Part shown: positions 17,114-26,149 of the stretch, piece after piece | How positions within the stretch are numbered: the stretch's first letter is position 1 | How the letters are laid out: every line of letters begins with the position of its first letter | Source: Flavobacteriales bacterium UBA6693 | Lineage (GTDB): Bacteria > Bacteroidota > Bacteroidia > Flavobacteriales > Weeksellaceae | Assembly (NCBI GenBank): GCA_002454815.1 | Contig: DKJL01000006.1 | Span: 252,843 to 316,842 of the forward strand | DNA: 64,000 bases | Reading direction: 5' to 3' | Made by a program: the position numbers and the translations under genes | Notes under the pieces: generated by a model | Told to the model about the DNA's origin: nothing | Database searches by the model: none | Seen by the model: the letters and a program-made list of their open reading frames with translations, nothing else

Positions 17114-18388
17114 GTGAATATTAAAAAGAAAGTTGCGGACACGGCAAAACTGATTTTGCCTTCAACCAGGATAGAATTTGTAATTTTTCTCGTCTGCATT
17201 TTGGGCTACGGCTTTCTGGCTTCGGCCATCGCACTGAATTACCGCATCATTTTCGACGACCGCATTCCGTGGGATGCTTATTTTAGTTTTGATAACCGCG
17301 CCATTGTGATGACGGGTGGCGGTTATGAGCGGCATCCGCTGGCCAATTATTTTTTCAGCGCAGTTCGTGAATTTGCTTTGCTGTTCTCAAACGGTAAAAA
17401 AGAGGTTTATTTCCGGCTGGCGCTCGCTTGTTGCAGCACTGTCGCGGTGAGTCTGTCGGTGGTGCATATTTATAAATATTTGAAAAACATTATTGTTCTG
17501 CCGGTCGGTGTCTGTCTGTTGATCACCTTCTTTTTTGCCTTTTTCAGCACACCGATTCTTCTTTCTTTCACACCCGAAACCTACACCTACACGCTTTTAT
17601 TTTTAATTATATTTAATTATTATGCGGCCGTTAAATGGCATCAGCAAAAAACCATTCCGGCCTCAGCGCTAACGCTGGCTGCAGTTTTTGTGGGCGGACT
17701 GACGATAACGAATATTATTAAAGTTTATATTCCGCTGCTTTTCGAGCGCGGCCTCTTTCGTAATTGGCGGAGGTTTCTGAATGCTTCTGTCCGGGTCCTT
17801 ATTTCCATAGCGATCTTTGTACTGCTCTTTCTGTACCGGATTGATTTTAAGCTGCTCTCGTTTTTCGGCAAATCGACGGCGCAATACGAGAAGTTTTCCA
17901 ACCCGAAAGTAACACCGGTTTGGGACATGATTCTCTCCTGGTTTTTTGGCGGTAATATGTTGCTCAGCAGTTTTGTCACACGCGATTATCACAATAAAAA
18001 AGGCTTTGAATATAAAGCACTGTTTATGGATGTTTACAGCGGTGCATTTCCGTATGTTTTTGTCTTCCTTGTTTTAGCGCTGATTTTCTGGAGTTTCGTT
18101 CGGAACCGCAGCAACCAATTGGTTCAGATCCTGATGTTGTCATTGTTGGTAGATGTGGTGATTCACTGTGTGCTGAAATTCGGGTTGCACACGGCGTATA
18201 TCTATGGAGGGCATTTCATCTTTGTAATTCCGCTGATGATCGGCTGGCTTTTCTATTCCTACCGCGGTTCCCGAGGCGTTCTTTCCGTACTTGGCACAGT
18301 TGTCGCGATCGCTGCTTTGTTTCTGATTTCCAACAACATCTATCGGATGACGGAATTTTTCAGTTTTCTGGAGAGTTATTACCGATAA
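17114..18388 (+). CDS. Polytopic membrane protein, DUF6080-like
   Basis: A 424-residue integral membrane protein with about nine to ten hydrophobic segments. An early loop between the first two segments contains FDDRIPWDAYFSFDNR and YERHPL, with acidic residues reminiscent of GT-C glycosyltransferases, where an Asp after the first segment is catalytic. This is an inference; I think flavobacterial annotation calls it DUF6080. The start is GTG, with no alternative ATG before the first membrane segment, and a -7 box lies 14 bases upstream. It converges on the TPR protein gene. Confidence 0.7.
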   Translation: MNIKKKVADTAKLILPSTRIEFVIFLVCILGYGFLASAIALNYRIIFDDRIPWDAYFSFDNRAIVMTGGGYERHPLANYFFSAVREFALLFSNGKKEVYFRLALACCSTVAVSLSVVHIYKYLKNIIVLPVGVCLLITFFFAFFSTPILLSFTPETYTYTLLFLIIFNYYAAVKWHQQKTIPASALTLAAVFVGGLTITNIIKVYIPLLFERGLFRNWRRFLNASVRVLISIAIFVLLFLYRIDFKLLSFFGKSTAQYEKFSNPKVTPVWDMILSWFFGGNMLLSSFVTRDYHNKKGFEYKALFMDVYSGAFPYVFVFLVLALIFWSFVRNRSNQLVQILMLSLLVDVVIHCVLKFGLHTAYIYGGHFIFVIPLMIGWLFYSYRGSRGVLSVLGTVVAIAALFLISNNIYRMTEFFSFLESYYR

Positions 18389-18418
18389 TTTTCATCGGAA
18401 AAAACTTATATAAAAAAA

Positions 18419-18437
18419 CGCAACTCATAGAGCTGCG
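18419..18437 (-). terminator. Hairpin terminator between convergent genes
   Basis: CGCAACTC pairs with GAGCTGCG with one internal mismatch. The A-run 18412-18418 gives the minus-strand T-tail for the TPR gene, and the short T-run after 18438 may also serve the plus strand. Confidence 0.6.
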
Positions 18438-18448
18438 CTTTTATTTAA

Positions 18449-19819
18449 TTATTTCTTTTTTGTTTTTACTTTATCCACCTCTTCCTTGATGAACGGATAT
18501 TTCTGCTGCATATCTTCCAGCAACTGAGGATCCAGTTCTAAAGCTTTCGCTAATGAAGCGCGGCCTTTTTTCTGATTATTTAAATGAAAATAACAATTGC
18601 TGAGCTGGTAATACAGCTCCCCACGATTGTGCTTCCGGATCGCCTCGGAAAGTACCGTGACAGCCTCTTCATATTCGCCGATCAGCATCAGAACTTCCGA
18701 ATGTGCATACCAATTATAAAACCGCGTCGGCTCATACGAAACCAGTTTTTTCAGGCATTCCAGACTTTCTTCAAATTTGCCCGCATCGATATACAGAAAA
18801 GCAAGACGCTTCTGATAATCCAGGCTGGTTTCGTTCAGGGAAACAGCTTCTTCTGCAAAATGCAGCGCCTCGCGCATGCTTCCTATCTCTTCGTAAAGAT
18901 AAGACTGCTCCATCATCGAAAGATAGAACTGTGGATCGTCGCGCAGGGATTTCTGAAAAGCATTCAGAGCCTGTACGGGTTGCTTGTTCTCTTTGTAACA
19001 GAGTCCGATTTTGTAAAAAGTAAACGATTTGGTGTACTCTAATTCCAGCATTTCTTCGTACACGGAAATCGCTTTCTGCCACTCGCCCATCGCCTCATAA
19101 CATGCAGCTTTATTGGCATAAACACCGATGGACTGCGAGTTGATGGCAAGAAGATAATCAAAACCGCGGATGGCTTCTTCGTAATTTTTCTTGTTGAAAT
19201 AAAACTGTCCGTACTCGTACCACGCTGTTTCGGAAAAAGCAAACTGGTCCAGATATCCGTTCAGAAATTCGATGGCTTCGTCGCCGCGCTTGAGTTGGTT
19301 ATAGCAAACCATCACGTTTTCCAGCGCATAATCGTCGAGCTGATCAAAGCTTAAGGCCAGTTTATAATGCTTCAGCGCTTTGAAAGGATCTTCCAGATTA
19401 ATATATTCATCTGCAATGAAATTGTGCAGAAAGTTTTCTTCTTCCTTCAGTTCCAACGCCAGTTCGCAATACTCGATGGAGCGGCGCGGATTTCCGAGGT
19501 TAGAGTAATATTTGGCGCAGCACACCAAAAAGTCCGTATTATCCGTGCAGGATGGCTTCAGCTCTGCCATAAGGTGTTTGGCCTCGGCATACTTTTCCAG
19601 TTCGAGCAGAACTTCAAACTGTTTTACTTTTAAATCAAGGGAGTTTGGGTGAATTTTCAAACCGTATTTCGTGGCCATATCGGCGAACGAAATATCGCCC
19701 ATCTCCAGATAGTGAATAATAATTTCCTCGTATTCTTCGGTTTCAAAATACAGTTCATCATTATTTTCAATCATCGCTTCGAACTTCTGTACGAGTTCGT
19801 TGTCAAAAAATTCTTCCAA
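18449..19819 (-). CDS. TPR-repeat protein
   Basis: A 456-residue soluble protein built almost entirely of tetratricopeptide repeats (about ten units with the A/G/Y-A-P spacing, for example YEYGQFYFNKKNYEEAIRGF and YANKAACYEAMGEWQKAISV). It has no signal peptide and an acidic N-terminus (MEEFFDNELVQKFEAM). The start codon is TTG at 19819: an in-frame TAA lies upstream and there is no ATG or GTG in between. It ends in a basic KVKTKKK. It is probably a scaffold for protein-protein contacts; the partner is unknown. Confidence 0.85.
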   Translation of the reverse strand: MEEFFDNELVQKFEAMIENNDELYFETEEYEEIIIHYLEMGDISFADMATKYGLKIHPNSLDLKVKQFEVLLELEKYAEAKHLMAELKPSCTDNTDFLVCCAKYYSNLGNPRRSIEYCELALELKEEENFLHNFIADEYINLEDPFKALKHYKLALSFDQLDDYALENVMVCYNQLKRGDEAIEFLNGYLDQFAFSETAWYEYGQFYFNKKNYEEAIRGFDYLLAINSQSIGVYANKAACYEAMGEWQKAISVYEEMLELEYTKSFTFYKIGLCYKENKQPVQALNAFQKSLRDDPQFYLSMMEQSYLYEEIGSMREALHFAEEAVSLNETSLDYQKRLAFLYIDAGKFEESLECLKKLVSYEPTRFYNWYAHSEVLMLIGEYEEAVTVLSEAIRKHNRGELYYQLSNCYFHLNNQKKGRASLAKALELDPQLLEDMQQKYPFIKEEVDKVKTKKK

Positions 19820-20022
19820 TATCTTATTCCAAGTCTTTCCAATGCATAAAAATTACTTCTAAACTTTGAAAAAACATTCAATTTATTATTTGCTTTTTGG
19901 GTTTTTATCAATTTTAAAAAGAACAAATAACCCCCTTTTTGTTCTCATTTTTCGGCAGAATTCTTTTTGCTGAATGAAACTGGTGTTTCGCGGGCTCCTA
20001 GATTTAAATCAAAACAAAGAAC

Positions 20023-21405
20023 TCAAATAAGTTTTTTTATTTCTGAAATAATCTGCTCTCCCAATTCGTCCGCTTCGGTCTGCGTTTTGGCCTCGGTATA
20101 AATCCTGATAATTGGCTCCGTGTTGGATTTGCGCAGATGTACCCAGCTGTTTTCAAAGTCAATTTTTACACCGTCTACCGTGGAAAGCTCTTCATTTTGA
20201 TAGTTTTTTTCCAATTTAGTTAAAAGTGCGTCCACATCAATATTGGGGGTAAGTTCTATTTTATTCTTACCCATAAAGTAGCTGGGATATCCCGCGCGCA
20301 ATTCAGAAACTGTTTTACTTTCCTCAGCCAAATACGTTAAGAATAATGCCACGCCGACCAAAGAATCGCGGCCGTAATGCAGCTCCGGATAAATAATGCC
20401 ACCGTTTCCTTCGCCGCCGATTACCGCATTTTTCTCCTTCATCAGCGTCACCACATTCACCTCGCCTACAGCACTTGCGAAATATTCGGACCCCAGGCTG
20501 CGTGCAACATCGCGCAAGGCACGGCTGGAAGACAAGTTTGAAACTGCTGCGCCCTTTTGTTTTTTCAGTAAATAATCAGCGACCGCGACGAGGGTATATT
20601 CTTCACCGAACAATTCGCCGTTTTCGTCCACCAGAGCCAAGCGGTCCACATCGGGATCAACGACGACGCCCAAATCTGCTTTTTCTTTTTTTACCAGTTC
20701 GCAGATGTCACCGAGATGTTCTTTAAGAGGTTCCGGGTTGTGCGGGAAGTGCCCATTCGGCTCGCAATAGAGTTTTACTACTTCACAGCCGAGCTGCTCC
20801 AACAATTGTGGTATCGCGATTCCGCCTGTAGAATTGACTGCATCAACCACCACCTTGAATTTTTTCTCTTTAATTAATTCGGCGTTGACTGTGGGCAAAG
20901 CCAAAATTTTATCAATATGAATATCGAACGCGTCAGTGCGCGTTTCGTAATTGCCCAGCTCATCCACCTCAGCAAAATTAAAATCTTCTTTTTCAGCCAG
21001 ACTTAGTACTTCCGCACCGTTTTCTGCACTGATAAATTCTCCTTTTTCGTTCAGTAATTTCAGCGCATTCCATTGTTTTGGGTTGTGCGAAGCAGTGAGG
21101 ATGATGCCTCCGTCTGCTTTTAGCTCCGGCACCATCACTTCCACGGTTGGCGTGGTAGAAAGGCCCAAATCAATAACATTGATGCCCAGCCCCTGCAAAG
21201 TAGCGACGACCAACGAATTAGCCATTGCACCGGAGATGCGTGCGTCCCGTCCGATAACGAGCGTCAAATCTTTCTTATTGCGGCTCTTCTGCAACCAGGT
21301 CCCGAAGGCCGAGGCAAATTTTACAATGTCAACCGGCGTCAGATTTTCGCCTACTTTACCGCCGATGGTACCACGGATTCCGGAAATACTTTTAATTAAA
21401 GCCAT
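20023..21405 (-). CDS. glmM: Phosphoglucosamine mutase
   Basis: Converts glucosamine 6-phosphate to glucosamine 1-phosphate for UDP-GlcNAc and thus cell wall and lipid A synthesis. Alpha-D-phosphohexomutase motifs are complete: the phosphoserine loop TASHNP with Ser106, the metal loop DPDVDR near 247, the sugar-binding GEGNGG, and the phosphate-binding RKSNTEP near the C-terminus. The 460 residues are normal for the flavobacterial form, which could also act as a phosphomannomutase. Its own promoter is at 21454-21481. Confidence 0.92.
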   Translation of the reverse strand: MALIKSISGIRGTIGGKVGENLTPVDIVKFASAFGTWLQKSRNKKDLTLVIGRDARISGAMANSLVVATLQGLGINVIDLGLSTTPTVEVMVPELKADGGIILTASHNPKQWNALKLLNEKGEFISAENGAEVLSLAEKEDFNFAEVDELGNYETRTDAFDIHIDKILALPTVNAELIKEKKFKVVVDAVNSTGGIAIPQLLEQLGCEVVKLYCEPNGHFPHNPEPLKEHLGDICELVKKEKADLGVVVDPDVDRLALVDENGELFGEEYTLVAVADYLLKKQKGAAVSNLSSSRALRDVARSLGSEYFASAVGEVNVVTLMKEKNAVIGGEGNGGIIYPELHYGRDSLVGVALFLTYLAEESKTVSELRAGYPSYFMGKNKIELTPNIDVDALLTKLEKNYQNEELSTVDGVKIDFENSWVHLRKSNTEPIIRIYTEAKTQTEADELGEQIISEIKKLI

Positions 21406-21453
21406 ATAAAAAATGAAGTTTTTGTCTGAAAACAGACCTGAAATTTAATGATA

Positions 21454-21481
21454 CAAATTTACGGAATTTGAGCGACTTCAA
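21454..21481 (-). promoter_or_regulatory. Promoter of glmM, TTG-17-TAAATTTG
   Basis: Minus-strand TAAATTTG (21454-21461) with TTG (21479-21481) 17 bases upstream. A small hairpin (TCTG-AAAA-CAGA around 21425-21436) lies in the leader. Confidence 0.55.
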
Positions 21482-21591
21482 GAGTGGCGCTATATGAACT
21501 GCGCGCGTTTCTTTATTCTGAAATACAGCGCCGAAAATTTAAAAATAAAATAGGAATTATGCAGCGTTCTGACGTTCTGTAATTAAAACAC

Positions 21592-21744
21592 CTATCCGCA
21601 ACAGTCGGAATCGCAGCCGGGTTTTCCCTTGCTTTTAAATTTTTTTGAACTGAAATTTCTCGCCACGATCCGAAACAATGAATATCCTGCCACGATAACG
21701 ATGACGGCGATTATAATATACTGAAATATAAGTGATTGATCCAT
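21592..21744 (-). CDS. FeoB-associated Cys-rich membrane protein
   Basis: A 50-residue protein translated from an ATG that overlaps the feoB stop codon by one base (TAATG), so it is translationally coupled. It has one membrane segment (about 6-27), a basic stretch (KKFKSKGK) and a C-terminal cysteine cluster C44, C48, C49. The same layout is known for FeoB-associated Cys-rich proteins and Vibrio FeoC-like partners. A role in ferrous iron binding or FeoB regulation is inferred from this context. Confidence 0.85.
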   Translation of the reverse strand: MDQSLIFQYIIIAVIVIVAGYSLFRIVARNFSSKKFKSKGKPGCDSDCCG

Positions 21745-23774
21745 TACTTTAAAATTTGATAAACAATGAGCGACGCGATATACGCCAGACCGGACATGCC
21801 GACAAGCTGCGCCACAGTCCATTTCCAGGATTTGGTTTCGCGGTAAACGACCGCCACGGTGGAGATGCACTGCATTGCAAAAGCGTAGAACAGCAGAATG
21901 GAAACTCCCGTAGCAAAACTAAATACTTTCTCACCATTCGGTTTTACGTCACTGCGCATTTTGTCGATAATAGTGCCTTCCGGCGCTTCTTCATCCAAGC
22001 TGTAAAGTGTCGACATGGTACCTACAAACACTTCCCGGGCTACAAAACTGGTGAGGATACCGACTCCCATCTTCCAGTCGTAGCCGAGTGGTGCGATGGC
22101 GGGCTCGATGCTTTTGCCCATTTGCGCGAGATAAGACTGCTCCAACTTAACATCGGTGGCTACAAATTCATCAGGATTCTGCTTGGGACCGATGTAACTG
22201 AAGAACCAAATAACGATACTGAAAAGAAAAATAATTTTTCCGGCGCCGGTAACGAATTCCCAGACTTTCCCGAGAACTATTTTAAAATCATAACCAAAAA
22301 GCGGCATTTTGTAGGAAGGCAAATCCATCACGAGAAAAGAATTGCCTTTGCTTTTGATAATTTTTTTCAAAATGAACGACGCTGCCAAAGACGTGAAAAA
22401 GCCGATAAAGTACATGGCCATCAGCGCCAGTGCTTTGTAGCTGATGCCCAGAAAAAACTTATTGGGAATAATCAGTCCGATGATGATGCTGTAAACCGGA
22501 AGTCGTGCAGAACACGTCATGAACGGGGTTACCAAAATAGTGATGAGCCTTTCCTTTACATTTTCGATATTCCGTGTGGACATCACCGCGGGAATGGCGC
22601 AGGCAGTACCCGAAACCAGCGGAACGATACTTTTACCATTAAGTCCGAAAGGCCGCAGAAAACGATCCATCAGGAATATAACCCTGGACATATAGCCTGA
22701 ATCTTCGAGCAAATAAAGGAAATAAAGAAGAATGCCAATTTGTGGCGCAAAGACCACAATTCCGCCTACACCGGGAATAATTCCATTCGCCAAAAGCGAG
22801 TTGATCGGACCAGCAGGTAAATTTGCGTTTGCAAAGCCGGAAAGCCAGAGGAAGAAATCCGCAATCCAGTTCATGGGATATTCCGCCAGGAAAAAAACGC
22901 TTTGGAAAATAATCATGAGCAGTATGCCGAAGACGACATAGCCCCAAAATTTATGTACCAGGACGCGATCCAGTTTTTCGGTAATCAGTTCCTTAAGATC
23001 GGGTTTTTTAGAAAGTACGTTGGCGATGATCCTGTCAATATGCTGATACCGGCGAATGGTTTCCTGCGTCTGCAGCCGCTTGGGAACCAGACATTTTACC
23101 TCATCATTATTCAACTGATCATGGACGGTTTCCAGTTTCCCGAGATAGACATCGGACGCCAGAAGTGTCCATATCTTATACTGATTCTCCTCTTCATACT
23201 GTTCCAGAATTTTAAAAACCAATCCTTTATGTTCGGTAGGAATATCAAAGGAAACGGTCTCCGAAACGGTAAAATTATTACGGTATATCTCTTCCCGCAG
23301 CTCCTCCATTCCCTGGTTTTTCTTGGCATTTGCCGCCAGAACAGTGACATTTAATTCTCTGGCCAGTTCCTCGATATCGATTTTCACGCCGCGTCGTTCC
23401 GCCTGGTCAATTTGATTGACAATGAGCAGAATCGGAATACCCAAATCCTGAATTTGCTGAAACAGCAATAAACCGCGTTTGATGCTCAGCGCCTCCAAAA
23501 TATAGACGACACCAGTATAAGTAGTACGCTCCTCGATAAGAAATTTGGAAAAGATGGCCTCGTCTTCCGAGGTGGGATAAACGCTGTAGGAACCCGGTAA
23601 ATCCACGATTTCTACCTGTTCTCCCTGATAGTCATAATGACCGGTATGACTGGCCACGGTGACACCGGCATAATTACCGGTTTTCTGTTTTTTGTTACAC
23701 AGTATATTAAAGATGGTCGATTTTCCCACGTTGGGATTGCCCACCAACAGAATCTGTTTGTTTGAAGTGTTCAT
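21744..23774 (-). CDS. feoB: Ferrous iron transport protein B
   Basis: The GTP-dependent inner-membrane Fe(II) transporter. The 676 residues hold an N-terminal G domain (G1 GNPNVGKS at 12-19, G3 DLPG, G4 NQID) and a C-terminal polytopic membrane domain with Gate-motif regions (PLVSGTACAIPAVMST, TCSARLPVY). The second gate region at about 540-600 (PLGYDWKMGVGILTSFVAREV) carries the conserved AREV. It lies 44 bases downstream of feoA and overlaps the small Cys-rich gene, so feoA-feoB-small protein is an operon. Confidence 0.97.
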   Translation of the reverse strand: MNTSNKQILLVGNPNVGKSTIFNILCNKKQKTGNYAGVTVASHTGHYDYQGEQVEIVDLPGSYSVYPTSEDEAIFSKFLIEERTTYTGVVYILEALSIKRGLLLFQQIQDLGIPILLIVNQIDQAERRGVKIDIEELARELNVTVLAANAKKNQGMEELREEIYRNNFTVSETVSFDIPTEHKGLVFKILEQYEEENQYKIWTLLASDVYLGKLETVHDQLNNDEVKCLVPKRLQTQETIRRYQHIDRIIANVLSKKPDLKELITEKLDRVLVHKFWGYVVFGILLMIIFQSVFFLAEYPMNWIADFFLWLSGFANANLPAGPINSLLANGIIPGVGGIVVFAPQIGILLYFLYLLEDSGYMSRVIFLMDRFLRPFGLNGKSIVPLVSGTACAIPAVMSTRNIENVKERLITILVTPFMTCSARLPVYSIIIGLIIPNKFFLGISYKALALMAMYFIGFFTSLAASFILKKIIKSKGNSFLVMDLPSYKMPLFGYDFKIVLGKVWEFVTGAGKIIFLFSIVIWFFSYIGPKQNPDEFVATDVKLEQSYLAQMGKSIEPAIAPLGYDWKMGVGILTSFVAREVFVGTMSTLYSLDEEAPEGTIIDKMRSDVKPNGEKVFSFATGVSILLFYAFAMQCISTVAVVYRETKSWKWTVAQLVGMSGLAYIASLIVYQILK

Positions 23775-23818
23775 TCTTCGCTCCTACGGATGAGAATTTC
23801 CGGATGAGGAGTACTTTT

Positions 23819-24073
23819 TTAAATTAACGTTTCGACGATGATAAACCGGGCTTCTTCCTCGCGCAGCGCTATTCTGCTTTTCTCGTCTCCAAACTCAATG
23901 TAGAGCGGGCCGCGAAGCGGGGCCTGATAAAGTACCCGAAAGACAGTATCAGGCAACAATCCCATTTCGATGATTTTGTTCGGCATTACCAAATCGTTAT
24001 TTTCATAACCCAATATTTTGCCGGATTTATTTCTCGGGAAACAGCACAATTTATCGGAGTGATCTCTTTTCAA
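23819..24073 (-). CDS. feoA: FeoA-domain protein
   Basis: A small SH3-like protein (about 84 residues) that supports FeoB. Family features include PNKIIEMGLLPDT, VLYQAPLRGPLYIEF and the C-terminal IALREEEA. The start is not ATG. The first in-frame TTG (24094) is the end of a perfect -7 box TATATTTG (24092-24099), so transcription starts downstream of it; the next TTG (24073, giving MKRDHSDKLCC) is the more likely start. Two Cys (CC near residue 10) are close to the N-terminus. Confidence 0.85.
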   Translation of the reverse strand: MKRDHSDKLCCFPRNKSGKILGYENNDLVMPNKIIEMGLLPDTVFRVLYQAPLRGPLYIEFGDEKSRIALREEEARFIIVETLI

Positions 24074-24091
24074 ATCTAAAATTTTGATTCG

Positions 24092-24099
24092 CAAATATA
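24092..24099 (-). promoter_or_regulatory. -7 box TATATTTG of the feo operon
   Basis: An exact TAnnTTTG match on the minus strand that overlaps the first in-frame TTG of feoA and therefore argues for a later start. No iron-box palindrome was recognised around it. Confidence 0.55.
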
Positions 24100-24152
24100 C
24101 GTTATTTAAATTTAATCTAAATAAGGAATAAGATAGAAAAAAGGTGAAAAAA

Positions 24153-24178
24153 ACCCCGAACTGAATCAGTTCCGGGGT
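24153..24178 (-). terminator. Strong rho-independent terminator
   Basis: ACCCCGAACTGA pairs with TCAGTTCCGGGGT with one bulged base, followed on the minus strand by seven T. It ends the GLPGLI gene transcript and insulates feoA. Confidence 0.9.
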
Positions 24179-24204
24179 GGTGTAATTATATCATTTCAGT
24201 TCTG

Positions 24205-25095
24205 TTATTTCTTGGTTTTTGCCGGCGCGATTTCGATAGGATTGTCATTAGCACTGAAGAAGTCATTCATCATTTTTTCCTGCTTTTTTACCATTTCACC
24301 AATCGTCATGTCGCTTCCCGGCATTTTTTGGGAGAGCACCTCGGGTTTCAGATACGGGCGAGCCGTAGCCATTGGATCTTTCTTAAAATCACCGAAGGTT
24401 TTATTGAATTTTTCACGGGAAACCTCCACCACTTTTCCGCCGTCGCCACCTGGCGTAATGCTTTCAGCGTAGGTAACTTCATTAAAGTTCGGTACTTTTT
24501 TATTGCCTTTCAATACCCAGGAATAATTATTTGCATCATCGCTGATTTTTACAATCAGGCCGGGCAGACCGTAGAATTTATAAGGGCCATCCTGGAAAGG
24601 TAAATCTGTCGAAAACCAAGCGGTCCACTTGCGCCCGCCAAAATCGGTGGTGGCTTTCTGTGTATTGTATTCTCCGATTTTTTGTTTATCAGCATCTATT
24701 TTCCAGTTGAGCTTTACGTCATCATTATACCCGATATTCATCGGCGTAAATCCATTGGCAACGCGGTCTACGTACTGCACTTTCATCCCGGGATAGAATT
24801 TATAGACTTTCTCGGAAAACTTTGGCATCTTGATGCTTTTGGAAATATCCCGGAAAACACCGGCTTTCTGCATGGCTTCTACTTCTACTTTTAAGATAGA
24901 ATCCTGAGCGACCATCGTGTAGTCCCGGTAGATGGATTTCCCCTTGGTAATATCCAAAATGGTCATCACTTTATCAAGCTTGGCGGAATCTTTTTTCGGC
25001 TTAAAGGTAAGTTCGTAAAAGAATCTGTTGGCTGTTTCCTGCGCATTAAGTGCAAAAAACAACGTTACTGCCAGCAGTGTAACTATTTTTTTCAT
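24205..25095 (-). CDS. GLPGLI-family secreted protein (copy A)
   Basis: A 296-residue protein with a signal peptide (about 1-18, ending LNAQ). It carries the name-giving motif GLPGLI at 176-181 in the context YKFYGLPGLIVKISD, preceded by the family signature GRKWTAWFSTDLPFQDGPY. Function is unknown; the family is restricted to Bacteroidota and often found next to TonB-dependent receptor-like proteins, as here. It is a diverged tandem paralogue of the next gene upstream (25208-26077), with matching order of motifs through the DPM segment near the C-terminus. Confidence 0.9.
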   Translation of the reverse strand: MKKIVTLLAVTLFFALNAQETANRFFYELTFKPKKDSAKLDKVMTILDITKGKSIYRDYTMVAQDSILKVEVEAMQKAGVFRDISKSIKMPKFSEKVYKFYPGMKVQYVDRVANGFTPMNIGYNDDVKLNWKIDADKQKIGEYNTQKATTDFGGRKWTAWFSTDLPFQDGPYKFYGLPGLIVKISDDANNYSWVLKGNKKVPNFNEVTYAESITPGGDGGKVVEVSREKFNKTFGDFKKDPMATARPYLKPEVLSQKMPGSDMTIGEMVKKQEKMMNDFFSANDNPIEIAPAKTKK

Positions 25096-25207
25096 GATTT
25101 TAATTTAATGATTAGTTGCGCGCCAACTGATTTTGTTACAGGTAAGAAAATTGACTTTGCAGCACGGCGTCTTGTTGACAGAATTATTATGCTTTCAGAG
25201 CGACTTC

Positions 25208-26077
25208 CTAGGGAACAAGTTCGATTTTATTATTGTTGTGCTTCATTCCCTGCCTGGCATTTTTTTCTAATGTTTGCAGTAAATTTTTGGAGTCGGCAAT
25301 CGGCGCACCATCCATGTGAACTTTTACTTTTGGATCGGATGGGGAAAAAAGGTGGCGCATTCCCTGCATAGGGTCTTTCTTATAATCCGCCAACTCTTTG
25401 CGATACTGCTTTCGGCTGATCTCACGAGGGTTAATCCAGCCGGAAGAATACTCTCTAGTATATCTTTTCCTTTTATCGGTGTAAAATTCGGGAACTTCTT
25501 TCTTGCCTTTCATCGTAATTTTATGACTTCCCGTCTGGTCGTAGATCTGTACTATCAATCCAGGCAAACCGGAAAATTTATACGGGCCGTCCCGTAGTGG
25601 AAGATCGCTGGTAAACCACGCCGTCCATTTTCTGCCGGCAAAATTGGTGGTGGCTTTTTGTGCTTGAAAGGTATTGATTGTTTTTTTATCCGGTAAAATC
25701 TTCCACTCGATTCTCCTGTCTTCCAAGACGCTATAAGCCGTGTCCCCAATAGTGCAGATTAGCGAAGTACGGTAATCGGGATAGGTTTTATCGACCTCAT
25801 AGCCAACTTCTCCCGGCGTTCGGCTTTTAGAAATTGTAAGTTGCGTGACGCCGTCGGCGAGTTGTTTTTCTATGCTCTGGACGGCCAAGCTATCACTTTC
25901 AAATGTGCACCTGCTGTAATAATGCGAACCGTTTTTGCCAATGTCCAGGTACATGAGCTCGGTTTCTACAGTTTTGCTGGTGGAATCGGGACGGAATTCA
26001 TGTTCATAGATGACCCTAGTGTTCTGTGCTGATGCTATCGAACTGACGAGCAGCAACGCGATGGTTATTTTTTTCAT
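25208..26077 (-). CDS. GLPGLI-family secreted protein (copy B)
   Basis: A 289-residue protein with a signal peptide (about 1-17, ending ASAQ) and GLPGLI at 170-175 in YKFSGLPGLIVQIYD, again after GRKWTAWFTSDLPLRDGPY. It lies between the TonB-receptor-like gene (72 bases upstream) and GLPGLI copy A (112 bases downstream) on the same strand. The three genes probably form one operon for a surface process that has not been identified. Confidence 0.9.
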   Translation of the reverse strand: MKKITIALLLVSSIASAQNTRVIYEHEFRPDSTSKTVETELMYLDIGKNGSHYYSRCTFESDSLAVQSIEKQLADGVTQLTISKSRTPGEVGYEVDKTYPDYRTSLICTIGDTAYSVLEDRRIEWKILPDKKTINTFQAQKATTNFAGRKWTAWFTSDLPLRDGPYKFSGLPGLIVQIYDQTGSHKITMKGKKEVPEFYTDKRKRYTREYSSGWINPREISRKQYRKELADYKKDPMQGMRHLFSPSDPKVKVHMDGAPIADSKNLLQTLEKNARQGMKHNNNKIELVP

Positions 26078-26149
26078 TTTGTGTGTGTTTTTGATGTGGA
26101 CCTTCGTCAGGTCGAATCGGGTTTCAGTATTTTATTCAATTTCAAGAAT

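Noticed and set aside
21756..22700. Long open frame antisense to feoB (about 314 codons)
   Set aside because: It is the complement of a strongly conserved transporter gene, has many His/Arg/Lys codons typical of reverse-frame translation, and no promoter.
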